NCBI RefSeq assembly: GCF_020782235.1
Contig: NZ_JAJGNO010000002.1
Span: 248,001-312,000, forward strand
Origin: Sphingobium naphthae
GTDB lineage: Bacteria; Pseudomonadota; Alphaproteobacteria; Sphingomonadales; Sphingomonadaceae
Direction of reading: 5' to 3'
DNA: 64,000 nt
Shown: positions 38,271 through 47,823 of the stretch, in pieces
Numbering within the stretch: position 1 is the stretch's first letter
Layout of the letters: each line of letters starts with the position of its first letter
Program-made: the position numbers and the translations under genes
The notes under the pieces: generated by a model
Told to the model about the DNA's origin: nothing
Database searches by the model: none
Seen by the model: only the letters and a program-made list of their open reading frames with translations

Positions 38271-41200
38271 ATGACCAGTATGAGAAGCATGGCCATCATT
38301 CTGAGCGGCGCCAGCGCGCTGGCGCTGAGCGGGGGCACGGCCCTGGCGCAGCAGCGCAATTTCGACTTGCCCGAAGGCCGCGCGGCCGATGTGCTGCCGT
38401 CCTTCGCCTTGCAGAGCGGCTTGCAGATCATCGCGCCGGCCAAGAAGCTGCGCAACACGCGCACACCGCGCCTGCAGGGCGCCTATGATGCGCGCCAGGC
38501 GCTCAAGCGCATCATTCGCGGCACCGACCTGGTGATCGCGTCCGACCGCAACGACGTGGTGACGCTGCGCGACAAGAGCCTGTCGGCGCTGCGCGGCGAC
38601 AGCGCCGCGATGCGCCCGATCGCCTTTGCCGAAATGCAGGTCGGCGGCGCCATGTCGGACGTCGCCCCCGCTCCCCTGCCCGCCGAGCCGCAGGGCAATG
38701 ACGGCGCGGAGATCGTCGTCGTCGGCACGCAGATCAAGGGCGCGAAGACGACCGGCGCGCTGCCGGTCAGCGTCGTCGGCCAGGAGCAGGTGGACGCCGT
38801 CGCCGCCGTGTCGGGCGGCGACCTGTTCCGATCCATCCCGCAGCTGGGCGGCGTGACGTTCAACGAGCAAGTGCTGGGCGGCGGGTCGGGCAATGCGGCG
38901 CGCGGCGACGTATCGACCGTGTCGCTGCGCGGCCTAGGCCAGGGCAATACGCTGCTGCTGATCAATGGCCGCCGCACCGTGCTGCACCCGACGTCGCAGG
39001 CGATCACCGGCGTGATCGATTCGGGCGTTCCGACCTTCGGCTTCAACGCCAACACCATCCCCGTAGGCGCGATCGAGCGCGTCGAGGTGCTGCGCGACGG
39101 CGCGGCGGCGCTCTACGGGTCGGATGCCGTCGCGGGCGTGGTCAACAATGTGCTCAAGTCCAATTTCACCGGCGCCACCTTCGACGCGCAATATGGCGCG
39201 GCCGAAGGCACCAATTTGCGCGAGTTCACGATCAACGGGCTGGTCGGCTTCAATTTCGGCGGCGGGCGGGGCAATATCTCGCTCTATGGCGGCTATGCGC
39301 AGAAGTCGAAACTCTATCTGAGCGACCAGGACTATACCGCCAATCTGGACCGCCGCCCCTATGTCGAAGGCACCGCGTTCGAGGGCAATGCCGCGTTCAA
39401 CAGCACGTCGACCAGCACGCCCTGGGGCACGTTCCAGGCGAGCGGATCGGGCGTCATCACCAGCAATGGCGTCGCGCTGACCAACGCGTCGCGCCAGTTC
39501 CACATCCAGCCGTCCACCAACGCCAGCTGTCAGGTGGCGGCGACGACATCGGGCATGTGCTGGGACGATGGCAGCGGCACGACGCAGATGGCCAATGTCG
39601 ATTCCAACCTGCGCTACGACGCGAACCAGACCTTCCCCGACCTGACCACCCAGCCGTCTGTCAGGCGCATCAACCTGTTCAGCTTCATCAATTATGAGCT
39701 GACCGACAATTTGGATTTCTTTGGCGAACTGGGTTTCTACCGCGGCAAGACCGAAGCCTATATCGGCAGCGGCGGGTCGCTGGGCAATATTCCGATCACG
39801 GTGGCGGCCGACGCCTATTGGAATCCGCTGGGCCCGACGCTGCTGGCCGACGGATCGGTCAACCCCAACCGCCTGCCGGGGCTGGTCGGCGTGCCCGACG
39901 AGGGTCTGCCGGTCACGATCCGCAGCCTCAACTATGTCGATGCCGGGATGAAGACGGTCAACGTCACCAATTACCAATATCGCTTCCTGGGCGGACTGCG
40001 CGGCAGTTTCGGCGACTGGAACTGGGAGACGGCGGGCCTCTACACCTGGGCGACGGTCAAGGACGTTATGGACGGCACGTCCAGCACGCTGTTGCAGGCG
40101 GCGATCAACAAGACCACGCCCGATGCCTACAACCCCTTCAACGGCGGCTGCGTCGACACGCCGTCGGTGGGCGACTGCACGGTCAATGACCCGTCCGTGA
40201 TCGACAGTTTCCGCATCCAGTCGACCCGCCGCAACAAGACGACGCTGGCGCTGTGGGACCTCAAGATTTCCAACGCCAATCTGCTGGACCTGTGGGGCGG
40301 CAACAGCATCGGCATCGCGAGCGGCGTCGAATTCCGGCGCGAAACCTACAAGGATGACCGCGACCCGCGCCAGGGCGGGGTCGCGGGCGTGGACATCACC
40401 TACACCGACGCGGTGACCGGCATCTTCTACGGGTCGGACCTGATGGGCGCGAGCCCCAGCCCCGATGTGTCGGGCCGGCGCAAGGTGTGGTCGGCCTATG
40501 CCGAACTCGCCATCCCGCTGGTCAGCCCGGAGATGGAAATTCCGATGATCCGCTCCTTCGACATCCAGGTGGCGGGCCGATATGAAAGCTACAGCGATGT
40601 CGGCGACGTCGCCAAGCCCAAGATCGCGGCGAGCTGGGACCTGTTGCAGGGATTTCGCTTGCGCGGGTCCTGGTCGCAGGGCTTCCGCGCGCCGAACCTG
40701 GAAGTGCTCAACACCGCGACGCTCGACCGTGTGAATGGCGGCACCGAATATGTGCTGTGCGAAGCGGACCTGCGCGCCGGGCGGATCAGCAGCTTCGCCG
40801 AATGCGCGCGCAGCGTGTCGGTGCTGCGGCGTTCGGGCGGCAACCCGGACCTGAAGCCAGAGGAATCGACCAGCTGGAATTTCGGCGCGGTCTTCCAGCC
40901 GCCGCTGCCCGACGGGATGGGCCAGGTGACCTTCACCGTCGATCGCTGGCGCATCAAGCAGAAGGGCGTCGTGGGGCTGCTCGACTATCAGAATGCGCTC
41001 AACCTCGATTATCTGCTGCGCGTGCAGGGCAGCAGCAACCCGGCGGTCGTCCGGCGCGAGCCTACGGCCGACGACATCGCGCTGGTCGCGGGGACCGGGC
41101 TGGAACCGGTGGGCGAGCTGCTTTACGTCACCGCGCCGTTCCAGAATCTGCTGCCGATCCAGGTGGACGGCATCGACTTCAACCTGGATTATCGCGTCAC

Positions 41201-41693
41201 CACCAGTTCCTTCGGCAGCTTCGGCCTCAACGTCAACGCCGCGCGGTTGATCAAATATCAGATCGATGCGCCTGCCGCGGTGCAGGCGGTGATCGACGCT
41301 CAGGCGGACGGCACGATCAACGCGGCCGTGCCGGTGTCGGGCGGCGGCGACGTCGTCAATCGCGACGGCCAGCCGCGCTGGCGGATTTCGGGCAATCTGA
41401 CCTGGGATTACGGCCCGGTGCGGATCGGCGCCTTCACCCAGTTCATTTCCGACGTCTATCAGAATGACGTGTTCGATGCCGCCGGCAATAATTTCGTGGT
41501 CGATGGCCAGACCACGGTCAATCTCTATGCCACCTACAAGTTCGACCAGGGCATGATGAAGGGCACGGCAATCACCATCGGCGCGCGCAACATCTTCGAC
41601 AAGAACCCGCCGCTGGCGTCGAGCGGCTATCTGTCGAGCCTCTACCAGCCGCAGGCGCGCTACTGGTATACCAGCATCAAGAAGAGCTTCTGA
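38271..41693 (+). CDS. TonB-dependent receptor with STN signalling domain (FecA-type transducer)
   Basis: 1140 residues. The signal peptide (MAIILSGASALALSGGTALA) is followed by a secretin/TonB short N-terminal domain at about residues 28-100 (FDLPEGRAADVLPSFALQSG, then ITR-like repeats), which contacts FecR. A TonB-box-like GAEIVVVGTQIKG and a plug with VSVVGQEQV, VSLRGLGQGNTLLLINGRR and VEVLRDGAAALYGSDAVAGV follow. The barrel ends YWYTSIKKSF. With the divergent sigma and FecR genes this is a complete cell-surface signalling system. The stop overlaps the start of a gamma-glutamyltransferase gene by one base, which suggests a gamma-glutamyl compound as ligand. Confidence 0.94.
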   Translation: MTSMRSMAIILSGASALALSGGTALAQQRNFDLPEGRAADVLPSFALQSGLQIIAPAKKLRNTRTPRLQGAYDARQALKRIIRGTDLVIASDRNDVVTLRDKSLSALRGDSAAMRPIAFAEMQVGGAMSDVAPAPLPAEPQGNDGAEIVVVGTQIKGAKTTGALPVSVVGQEQVDAVAAVSGGDLFRSIPQLGGVTFNEQVLGGGSGNAARGDVSTVSLRGLGQGNTLLLINGRRTVLHPTSQAITGVIDSGVPTFGFNANTIPVGAIERVEVLRDGAAALYGSDAVAGVVNNVLKSNFTGATFDAQYGAAEGTNLREFTINGLVGFNFGGGRGNISLYGGYAQKSKLYLSDQDYTANLDRRPYVEGTAFEGNAAFNSTSTSTPWGTFQASGSGVITSNGVALTNASRQFHIQPSTNASCQVAATTSGMCWDDGSGTTQMANVDSNLRYDANQTFPDLTTQPSVRRINLFSFINYELTDNLDFFGELGFYRGKTEAYIGSGGSLGNIPITVAADAYWNPLGPTLLADGSVNPNRLPGLVGVPDEGLPVTIRSLNYVDAGMKTVNVTNYQYRFLGGLRGSFGDWNWETAGLYTWATVKDVMDGTSSTLLQAAINKTTPDAYNPFNGGCVDTPSVGDCTVNDPSVIDSFRIQSTRRNKTTLALWDLKISNANLLDLWGGNSIGIASGVEFRRETYKDDRDPRQGGVAGVDITYTDAVTGIFYGSDLMGASPSPDVSGRRKVWSAYAELAIPLVSPEMEIPMIRSFDIQVAGRYESYSDVGDVAKPKIAASWDLLQGFRLRGSWSQGFRAPNLEVLNTATLDRVNGGTEYVLCEADLRAGRISSFAECARSVSVLRRSGGNPDLKPEESTSWNFGAVFQPPLPDGMGQVTFTVDRWRIKQKGVVGLLDYQNALNLDYLLRVQGSSNPAVVRREPTADDIALVAGTGLEPVGELLYVTAPFQNLLPIQVDGIDFNLDYRVTTSSFGSFGLNVNAARLIKYQIDAPAAVQAVIDAQADGTINAAVPVSGGGDVVNRDGQPRWRISGNLTWDYGPVRIGAFTQFISDVYQNDVFDAAGNNFVVDGQTTVNLYATYKFDQGMMKGTAITIGARNIFDKNPPLASSGYLSSLYQPQARYWYTSIKKSF

Positions 41694-43525
41694 TGCAGGA
41701 TCAGGGCCTTGCCCGCCGCGAGCTGATCGCGGCGGGGCTTGCCGGCGCGGCGGTCGCCCTGCCCCCCGTCGCACTGGCGCAGTCCGGCGCGCGCGCGCCC
41801 GATGCGCCGCGCAGCGCGCCGGCGGCCGTGCGGGCGCATCGGGTGGAAGTGCCGATGCCCCATGGCGGCGTGGCGGCGGGGCACCCCCTCGCCGCGATGG
41901 CGGGGACGCGAATGCTGCTGCAGGGCGGCAGCGCGGCCGACGCGGCGGTCGCCGCCATGGCGGTGATGAACGTCGTCGAACCCTGGGCCTCCAGCGCGGC
42001 GGGCAACGGCTTTGCCACCTGCCTCGACCGCAAGGCGGGAACGGTCCATTCGCTCGCCTTCACGGGGGGCGCGCCCGGCCTGTTCGATCCCGCCGTCGAT
42101 CCGGCCGAGCTGGATAGCGGGCACAAGGCGGTGACCGTGCCCGGCGCCTTTGGCGGGTGGATCGCACTGGCCCGCCGGTTCGGCCGCCTGCCCCTTTCGA
42201 CGCTGCTGGAGCCGGCGATCGGCTATGCGCGCGATGGCCATCCGCTCGACGCGTCGATCGCGATGTTCATCCGGCGGCAGCAGGCGGTGCTGGCCCGCTA
42301 TCCGACCAGCGCGGCGATCTTCCTACCAGGCGGCCAGCCGCCAGGGCCCCGCGCGCTGTTCCGCAACCTGCCGCTGGCGCGCACGCTGCAGGGTTTGGCC
42401 GACGCGGAGGCAAGCGCGCTGCAAGCCGGCGCCGATCGCGACAAGGCGCTGATGGCGGCCCATGCCCATTTCTATACCGGGCCGGTGGCGCAGGAGATGA
42501 CGCGCTTTTCGCAGGCCAATGGCGGCTGGCTGCGCATGGCGGACATGGCCGCTTATGCGCCGCTGTGGGAAGCGCCTGTATCGACCGGCTATCGCGGCCT
42601 CGACGTGTATTGCAGCCCGCTGACATCGCGCACCGGGCTGGAGCTGTGCGAGCAGCTCAACATCGTCGAGGGATGGGACCTCTCATCCATCGCGGCCGGC
42701 GACCCGCAGCTGGCGCATTGCCTGATCGAAGCGATCAAGGTCGCCAAGGCCGACATCTATCGCCATGCCGGCGACCCGCGTTTCGTCACGGTTCCGGTCG
42801 ATATGCTGCTGTCCAAGGCGTTTGCGGCCAAGCGGCGCGCGATCATCGACCGGGCGCGGGCGATCGCCTTTCCGCACGGGGCGGACATTGCGCGCGCAGG
42901 CGAGCCGCCGCTGCTGGCGCTGGCCGACGAGCGGTCGCGCGGCGGCGACACGACCAGCCTGTCGGTCGTCGATGCCGATGGCAATGCGATCGCCGTCACC
43001 ACGACGGTGGGCGGCGGCTTTGGCACGTCGGTGGTGATGGGCGACACAGGGCTGCTGTGCAATAACGGGCTGCGCATCGGATCGACCGCGCCCTATGACG
43101 GCCATCCCAACCGCGCCGCGCCGGGAAAACGCGCCCTGCTGGGCAACGGCCCGGTGATCGTGCTGGACAAGGGCCGGTTGAAGCTCGTCTGCGGAACGCC
43201 GGGCGGCGAAACGATCGGCCAGACGCAGTTCCAGTTCCTGGTCAATATCATCGACCGGGGCATGCCGATCCAGGAGGCGATCGAGGCGCCGCGCTTCGCT
43301 CTGCAGGCCGATCCCAGCTTCTACAAGGCGGGCGCGGCAATCAGCGTGCAGATGGAAAGCCGCTTCGCCCCCGCCATCACGCAGGGGCTGAGCGCCATGG
43401 GCCACAGGCTGGAGATGGTCAGCCCCTTCGCCATCGGCAGCATCCAGGGCGTGCTGGTCGACGAATCCGGCGCGCGCATGGGCGGCAGCGATCCGCGCCG
43501 CATGGGCTATGCGGTGGGCTATTGA
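41693..43525 (+). CDS. Gamma-glutamyltransferase family protein (second of two)
   Basis: 610 residues with an N-terminal export signal (RRELIAAGLAGAAVALPPVA). The catalytic Thr is the first of TTSLSVVDADGNAIAVT, with FGTSVVMGDTGLLCNNG and GTPGGETIGQTQFQFLVNI further on, all conserved. The large subunit has GGSAADAAVAAM and VTVPGAFGGW. Compared with the first copy it keeps the LNN-like CNN motif, so it is closer to classical enzymes. ATG overlaps the receptor stop (TGATG), so translation is coupled: the receptor and this enzyme should act on the same gamma-glutamyl compound, such as glutathione, its conjugates or a gamma-linked peptide. The enzyme is probably periplasmic. Confidence 0.92.
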   Translation: MQDQGLARRELIAAGLAGAAVALPPVALAQSGARAPDAPRSAPAAVRAHRVEVPMPHGGVAAGHPLAAMAGTRMLLQGGSAADAAVAAMAVMNVVEPWASSAAGNGFATCLDRKAGTVHSLAFTGGAPGLFDPAVDPAELDSGHKAVTVPGAFGGWIALARRFGRLPLSTLLEPAIGYARDGHPLDASIAMFIRRQQAVLARYPTSAAIFLPGGQPPGPRALFRNLPLARTLQGLADAEASALQAGADRDKALMAAHAHFYTGPVAQEMTRFSQANGGWLRMADMAAYAPLWEAPVSTGYRGLDVYCSPLTSRTGLELCEQLNIVEGWDLSSIAAGDPQLAHCLIEAIKVAKADIYRHAGDPRFVTVPVDMLLSKAFAAKRRAIIDRARAIAFPHGADIARAGEPPLLALADERSRGGDTTSLSVVDADGNAIAVTTTVGGGFGTSVVMGDTGLLCNNGLRIGSTAPYDGHPNRAAPGKRALLGNGPVIVLDKGRLKLVCGTPGGETIGQTQFQFLVNIIDRGMPIQEAIEAPRFALQADPSFYKAGAAISVQMESRFAPAITQGLSAMGHRLEMVSPFAIGSIQGVLVDESGARMGGSDPRRMGYAVGY

Positions 43526-43549
43526 GCAGGCTGCGCGGGGAGATGATGG

Positions 43550-44023
43550 TCAGATCGGCAGTTCGTTGGTCGACTTGATTTCGGAAAGCGCGACGGTCGA
43601 ATGGATTTCCTGAACGCCGGGCAGCTTGCTCAGCCGTTCGAAGAAGAAGCGTTCATAGGCGTCGATGTCCTGCGTGACGATGCGCAGCATGAAGTCCATC
43701 GTGCCCATGAGCACATAGGCGTCGAGCACTTCGGGAAAGGTGCCGATGGTGGCGCTGAATTCGTCAAGATTGGCGCGGCCATGGGCGTTGAGCTTCACCT
43801 GCGCGAAAATCTGCGCATTAAGGCCGACCTTGCGCCGGTCGATCAGCGCGACCCGCTTGCGGATCAGCCCTTCGCGCTCCAGCCGGTCGATGCGCCGCCA
43901 GCAGGGGGACGGCGTCAGCCCCACCCGCTCGGCGATTTCGGCCGTGGTCAGGCTGGCGTCGCGTTGCAGCTCGCGGAGAATCTTGCGCTCGAAGGGATCA
44001 AGGTCGATCATCCTGTGCTGCAT
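43550..44023 (-). CDS. Lrp/AsnC family transcriptional regulator
   Basis: 157 residues from ATG 44023. The N-terminal helix-turn-helix DASLTTAEIAERVGLTPSP, then CWRRIDRLEREGLI, is diagnostic; the C-terminal RAM domain has VLDAYVLMGTMDFMLRIV and ends LSEIKSTNELPI. It is divergent from a leucine-dehydrogenase-like gene and very probably controls it in response to a branched-chain amino acid, as Lrp-type BkdR regulators do. The start is uncertain: ATGs at 44047, 44023 and 44011 all lack a well-spaced ribosome site; family alignment favours one of the two shorter forms. Confidence 0.93.
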   Translation of the reverse strand: MQHRMIDLDPFERKILRELQRDASLTTAEIAERVGLTPSPCWRRIDRLEREGLIRKRVALIDRRKVGLNAQIFAQVKLNAHGRANLDEFSATIGTFPEVLDAYVLMGTMDFMLRIVTQDIDAYERFFFERLSKLPGVQEIHSTVALSEIKSTNELPI

Positions 44024-44142
44024 AGCGAGGAAACGCGGACAAATCATCCGGAATGCGCGATGCGGACCGTCATATTGAGCAAGACTCTTCGCGCCGGAGC
44101 GTTCATAAGCCGCCGCGCAAACGCCCCCTTGAGGAGAATATG

Positions 44143-45195
44143 ATGGTCGACCACGCCCCTTCCCCCAGCCAGACGATGCGGACCGTGCGCCTGCTCGACG
44201 CGGCCAGCGGCCTTGACGGCGTGATCGCCATTCATTCGACAGCGCTTGGCCCGGGCGCGGGCGGTTGCCGCTTCTGGCGCTATCCCGATATCGAGGCGGC
44301 GACGCAGGATGCCTGCCGCCTGGCCAAGGGGATGAGCTACAAGAACGCCATGGCCGAGCTGCCGCTGGGCGGCGCCAAGGCGGTGCTGCGCTATCCCGAG
44401 GGCAATTTCGATCGCGCGGCGCTGTTCCGCGCCTTCGGCAAGGCGGTGGATGCGCTGGGCGGCGTGTATGTGACGGCCGAGGATGTCGGCACCAGCGTCG
44501 CCGACATGGCGCAGGTGTCGACCATGACGCGCCATGTCGCGGGCCTCGACCCGGCCGAGGATATGGCGGGCGGCGATCCTTCGCCCTGGACGGCGCTGGG
44601 CGTGTTCGACGCGATGCGCACGGCCGCGCGGCTGACGCTGGACGCGGAGCTGGCCGACCTGACCGTCGCCGTGCAGGGAGTCGGCAATGTGGGCGCGAGC
44701 CTGTGCCGCCAGCTGGCCGAAGCGGGCGCGAAGCTGATCATCGCCGACATCGATGCGGCGCGGTGCCGGGCGCTGGCCGACGAATTGGGCGCGACGACCG
44801 TCGATGTGGTGGAGATCGCTGCGGCCGATGCCGACATTTTCGCGCCCTGCGCGCTGGGCGGCGCGCTGACGCAGGAGAGCGTCGCGGCGATGAAGGCGCG
44901 GCTGGTCTGCGGCGCGGCGAACAACCAGCTGGCGACGCCCGACGTCGCCGATGCGCTGCTCGCCCGCGGCATCGTCTATGCGCCCGACTATGTCGTCAAT
45001 GCCGGCGGCATCATCAGCGTGTCGGCCGAATATCTGGGCGAGGATGAAGCGAGCGTGCGCACCCGCGTCGGCCGCATCGGCCCGCGCGTCGCCCGCCTGC
45101 TGGAGCAGGCCGCGCGCGAGGGCCGCTCGCCCGCTATGGTCGCCGACGAGATGGCCGAAGCGATCATCGCCGGCGCGGCCGAAAAGGCGGCCTGA
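44143..45195 (+). CDS. Glu/Leu/Phe/Val dehydrogenase (leucine dehydrogenase-like)
   Basis: 350-residue NAD-dependent amino-acid dehydrogenase, which deaminates a branched-chain or aromatic L-amino acid to the 2-oxo acid. The substrate-binding motif GPGAGGCRFW is followed by the catalytic lysine segment MSYKNAMAELPLGGAKAVL. The Rossmann domain has VAVQGVGNVGASLC near residue 180. The C terminus has NAGGIISVSAEYLG, typical of leucine dehydrogenases. ATG at 44143 is 6 bases from GAGGAG; the preceding ATG at 44140 is too close. It is divergent from the Lrp regulator. Substrate could be leucine, valine or phenylalanine. Confidence 0.92.
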   Translation: MVDHAPSPSQTMRTVRLLDAASGLDGVIAIHSTALGPGAGGCRFWRYPDIEAATQDACRLAKGMSYKNAMAELPLGGAKAVLRYPEGNFDRAALFRAFGKAVDALGGVYVTAEDVGTSVADMAQVSTMTRHVAGLDPAEDMAGGDPSPWTALGVFDAMRTAARLTLDAELADLTVAVQGVGNVGASLCRQLAEAGAKLIIADIDAARCRALADELGATTVDVVEIAAADADIFAPCALGGALTQESVAAMKARLVCGAANNQLATPDVADALLARGIVYAPDYVVNAGGIISVSAEYLGEDEASVRTRVGRIGPRVARLLEQAAREGRSPAMVADEMAEAIIAGAAEKAA

Positions 45196-45199
45196 CGCG

Positions 45200-47722
45200 T
45201 CACTGACGGATCGGATCGACGGGCGGCGCGCCATAATAGTCCGGCGCGCCGTCCAGCCGCACGTCGATCCGGTCGAGCAGGAAGCCGGGGTCGAGCGCCT
45301 CCAGATCGATCCGGTGCGCGCCGGCGGGCAACTGCGGCAGGCTGATGTCGCGCGTAGCGCTGTTGGACAGGACATTGCGCTTCCATTCCTCGCTGCGGCC
45401 GAAGCTCTGATAATCGAGGATGGTCGGATCGCCGCCATCGACACGGACAGCGATGCGCAGCCGGTTGGCCGATGTCAGCGGATGGACGGGCAAGGCGACG
45501 ATGCGCAGCGTCACGTCGGTGCGCTCCTGCGTCGTGAAGGGATAGGATAGTGGGCGATCGCCGGACGGGCCCGAGCGCGAAGGGAGGTCGAGCCGGCTGC
45601 GCAGCGCGGCGCCGCCCGAGCCGAGCCCCGGCGCCGCTTCCCAATCCGCGCTGCGCGCCGCGATGGCCGGGAGCGAGAGGATGCGGTTCGTAAGGGGCGC
45701 GGGCGCCGGGCTACGGCAGGAGGGTGTCTGCGTCCGCGCGCAATCTTCGCCGGCGGGGATGTCCCATTTGGGATAGAAAGGTTCCTGGAAGACCGGCAGG
45801 TCGCGCTGCGTCATGCTCATTATGTGGCGCCATTTGCCGTTGCGCTGCGCATTATAGGCAGCGGTGTCGGTGACGATCCGGGCATGCGCCGCGCGCGCCT
45901 GATCGGACAGCCGGTTCATGTCGGTGCGATGCTGTTTCGCATGCACGGCAGCGAGATCGAGCGTGAGCATGCGATCGTTGATGTTGGCGGCGCTGCGGAC
46001 ATTATAGCCCACCATCTGGAAGAAGGCGTCGCGGCGATCGGCGGGCAGCGCGGCCGCGACGCGATCGATCCGGTCGACCAGCGCGGCGTAATCGGCGAGC
46101 CGCCGTTCCGCCTCCTCCCCGCCGGTGCGCACATAGTCGCTGATCGCGTTTGGCCGCGTCGGTTCGGTCTGGCCCCAGCCCATGAATTCGGGGCGGCGTG
46201 GAAAGGTGAGGTCGAAATGGGTGCGCATCACATCCGCGACGGCATCGGCCGCCTGCGGCCCGAACTGCCGTTCCGCCCAGCGCCGCAGATAGGCGCGGGG
46301 TGGATCGGCCAGCAGGCGCGCGTCGAAAGCAACGTCGAGAAAATATTGCATCAGAAACTCGCCGGGCTTGATGTCACCGACATTGGCGACCCACAGCCTG
46401 CGCGCCTGGGTGCGCCAGGCGCGATCCAGCTGTTCGCGCACCAGCGCGGGGTGGGTGCTCGACAGCCAGGTATAGTCATGCGGCCGACCCCAGTAGGAGA
46501 GATGATAATAGATGCCGGCCCCGCCCGGTCGCTGCTGCTCCTGCGCGTTCGACAACTGGTGCAGATAGCCATAATTGTCGTCGGGCCAGACGATGGTCAC
46601 GTCGTCCGGGATGTTCAGGCCCGCGCGATAGGTGTCGAGCACTTCCTTGTAGAGAGTCATGACCTGAGGCAGTTGCGCCGCGGGCCGGCCGGTTTCCTGC
46701 GTCAGGATGCGGCGCTGCTGCGCGATCACGTCGGCCGTGACGTCGCGCGCCGCCTGCGCACTGTCGACGCCCTCCATGCCGCTGTCATGCCGGCCCCGCA
46801 GGCCCAGCGTGTAGATATTCTCATGGCCCGCCACCTGGCGCACCCGATCGCGCCAGTAGCGCAGCAAGGCGGGCTTGTTCTCCACATAGTTGAACGCGCC
46901 CCACGCATCGCGCCATTCGCGCACATTGTTGCGCATCATCGGTTCGGCATGAGAGGTCCCGACGATGATGGCATAATCGTCCGCCGTGCGGGCATTGCCC
47001 GCCACCGTGTAGAAGGGTCGGGTAACATCATGCATGGCGGGCCAGACCATATTGGCCTTGAGCCGCCAGAGCAGTTCGAAGATCTTCGCGTAGGTCTTGG
47101 GGCCGATGTCGCCGGTTTCGGGCTCGAAGGTGCGGGCGGCCCAGGGCTGCAACCCCCAATCCTCGTCATTGAGGAAGATGCCGCGGTAGCGCACCGAGGG
47201 CGGATCGGACAACCGCCACGCCCCGTCGATCACCAGCCGGTCGGTCCGGCGCGGCGTCACATCGGCCCACCATTCCCAGGGCGAGACGCCGAGGTCACGG
47301 CTGAGATCCGTGACGCCCCAGACCGCGCCGCGCGGATCGGAGCCCGCGATCAGCAGATAGGCGCGTCCCGGATGGCGGCGGGATGGGACGAGGACGCGGA
47401 TATAGCGTTCCCACTGGCCCTCCAGTGGCCGCAGATCGACCGCGCCGTCGGCCGCCACCGCGCGAACCAGCGCCGAATCCTTTTGGCCGATGACGATACA
47501 GAGGCTGGAGCAGGATTGCAGCGAGGTAGCCGTTGGTGGAGATACGCCCGTGAGCGCGGCGAGATCGCGCTGCAGCAGTTGCGCGGCCAGCGCCATGGTG
47601 CGGCCGGGTTCATGCAGGACCGGCGCAACGGCCCCGCCATCGAAGAGGGTGACGGGCTGCGCGCGCGCAATGTGCGGCGCGGCGAAGGCCAATAGCAGCA
47701 AGGCAAGCCCGGCCCATTTCAT
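45200..47722 (-). CDS. Glycoside hydrolase family 115 protein (xylan alpha-1,2-glucuronidase)
   Basis: 840 residues with a Sec signal (WAGLALLLLAFAAPHIARA). The family-115 core is plain: WEWWADVTPRR, YRGIFLNDEDWGLQPWA, LLWRLKANMVWPAMHD, GTSHAEPMMRNN and WPDDNYGYLHQLSN. The enzyme removes 4-O-methylglucuronic acid from glucuronoxylan. ATG at 47722 is 8 bases from GGGAG; the GTG at 47728 is too close. It is a single gene, with TCCATATT repeated twice 20 bases apart in its promoter. It extends the plant cell-wall role of the pectin locus, but the two are 18 kb apart. Its 3' end faces the leucine-dehydrogenase gene. Confidence 0.92.
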   Translation of the reverse strand: MKWAGLALLLLAFAAPHIARAQPVTLFDGGAVAPVLHEPGRTMALAAQLLQRDLAALTGVSPPTATSLQSCSSLCIVIGQKDSALVRAVAADGAVDLRPLEGQWERYIRVLVPSRRHPGRAYLLIAGSDPRGAVWGVTDLSRDLGVSPWEWWADVTPRRTDRLVIDGAWRLSDPPSVRYRGIFLNDEDWGLQPWAARTFEPETGDIGPKTYAKIFELLWRLKANMVWPAMHDVTRPFYTVAGNARTADDYAIIVGTSHAEPMMRNNVREWRDAWGAFNYVENKPALLRYWRDRVRQVAGHENIYTLGLRGRHDSGMEGVDSAQAARDVTADVIAQQRRILTQETGRPAAQLPQVMTLYKEVLDTYRAGLNIPDDVTIVWPDDNYGYLHQLSNAQEQQRPGGAGIYYHLSYWGRPHDYTWLSSTHPALVREQLDRAWRTQARRLWVANVGDIKPGEFLMQYFLDVAFDARLLADPPRAYLRRWAERQFGPQAADAVADVMRTHFDLTFPRRPEFMGWGQTEPTRPNAISDYVRTGGEEAERRLADYAALVDRIDRVAAALPADRRDAFFQMVGYNVRSAANINDRMLTLDLAAVHAKQHRTDMNRLSDQARAAHARIVTDTAAYNAQRNGKWRHIMSMTQRDLPVFQEPFYPKWDIPAGEDCARTQTPSCRSPAPAPLTNRILSLPAIAARSADWEAAPGLGSGGAALRSRLDLPSRSGPSGDRPLSYPFTTQERTDVTLRIVALPVHPLTSANRLRIAVRVDGGDPTILDYQSFGRSEEWKRNVLSNSATRDISLPQLPAGAHRIDLEALDPGFLLDRIDVRLDGAPDYYGAPPVDPIRQ

Positions 47723-47737
47723 CCGCACCGCTCCCGT

Positions 47738-47765
47738 TCCATATTATGATTTCTCGATCCATATT
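47738..47765. promoter_or_regulatory. Tandem TCCATATT repeats before the GH115 gene
   Basis: TCCATATT at 47738-47745 and again at 47758-47765, 20 bases start to start (two helical turns), 16-43 bases upstream of the GH115 start. Looks like a tandem operator. The TTCCATAT core resembles the TTCCACAT elements of the pectin locus promoters. Confidence 0.4.
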
Positions 47766-47823
47766 TTAGTGGAACGAACGTAGCAAGTCGTCGCGGGCGC
47801 GGCGCGCTTTAGTATGCGTCGAT

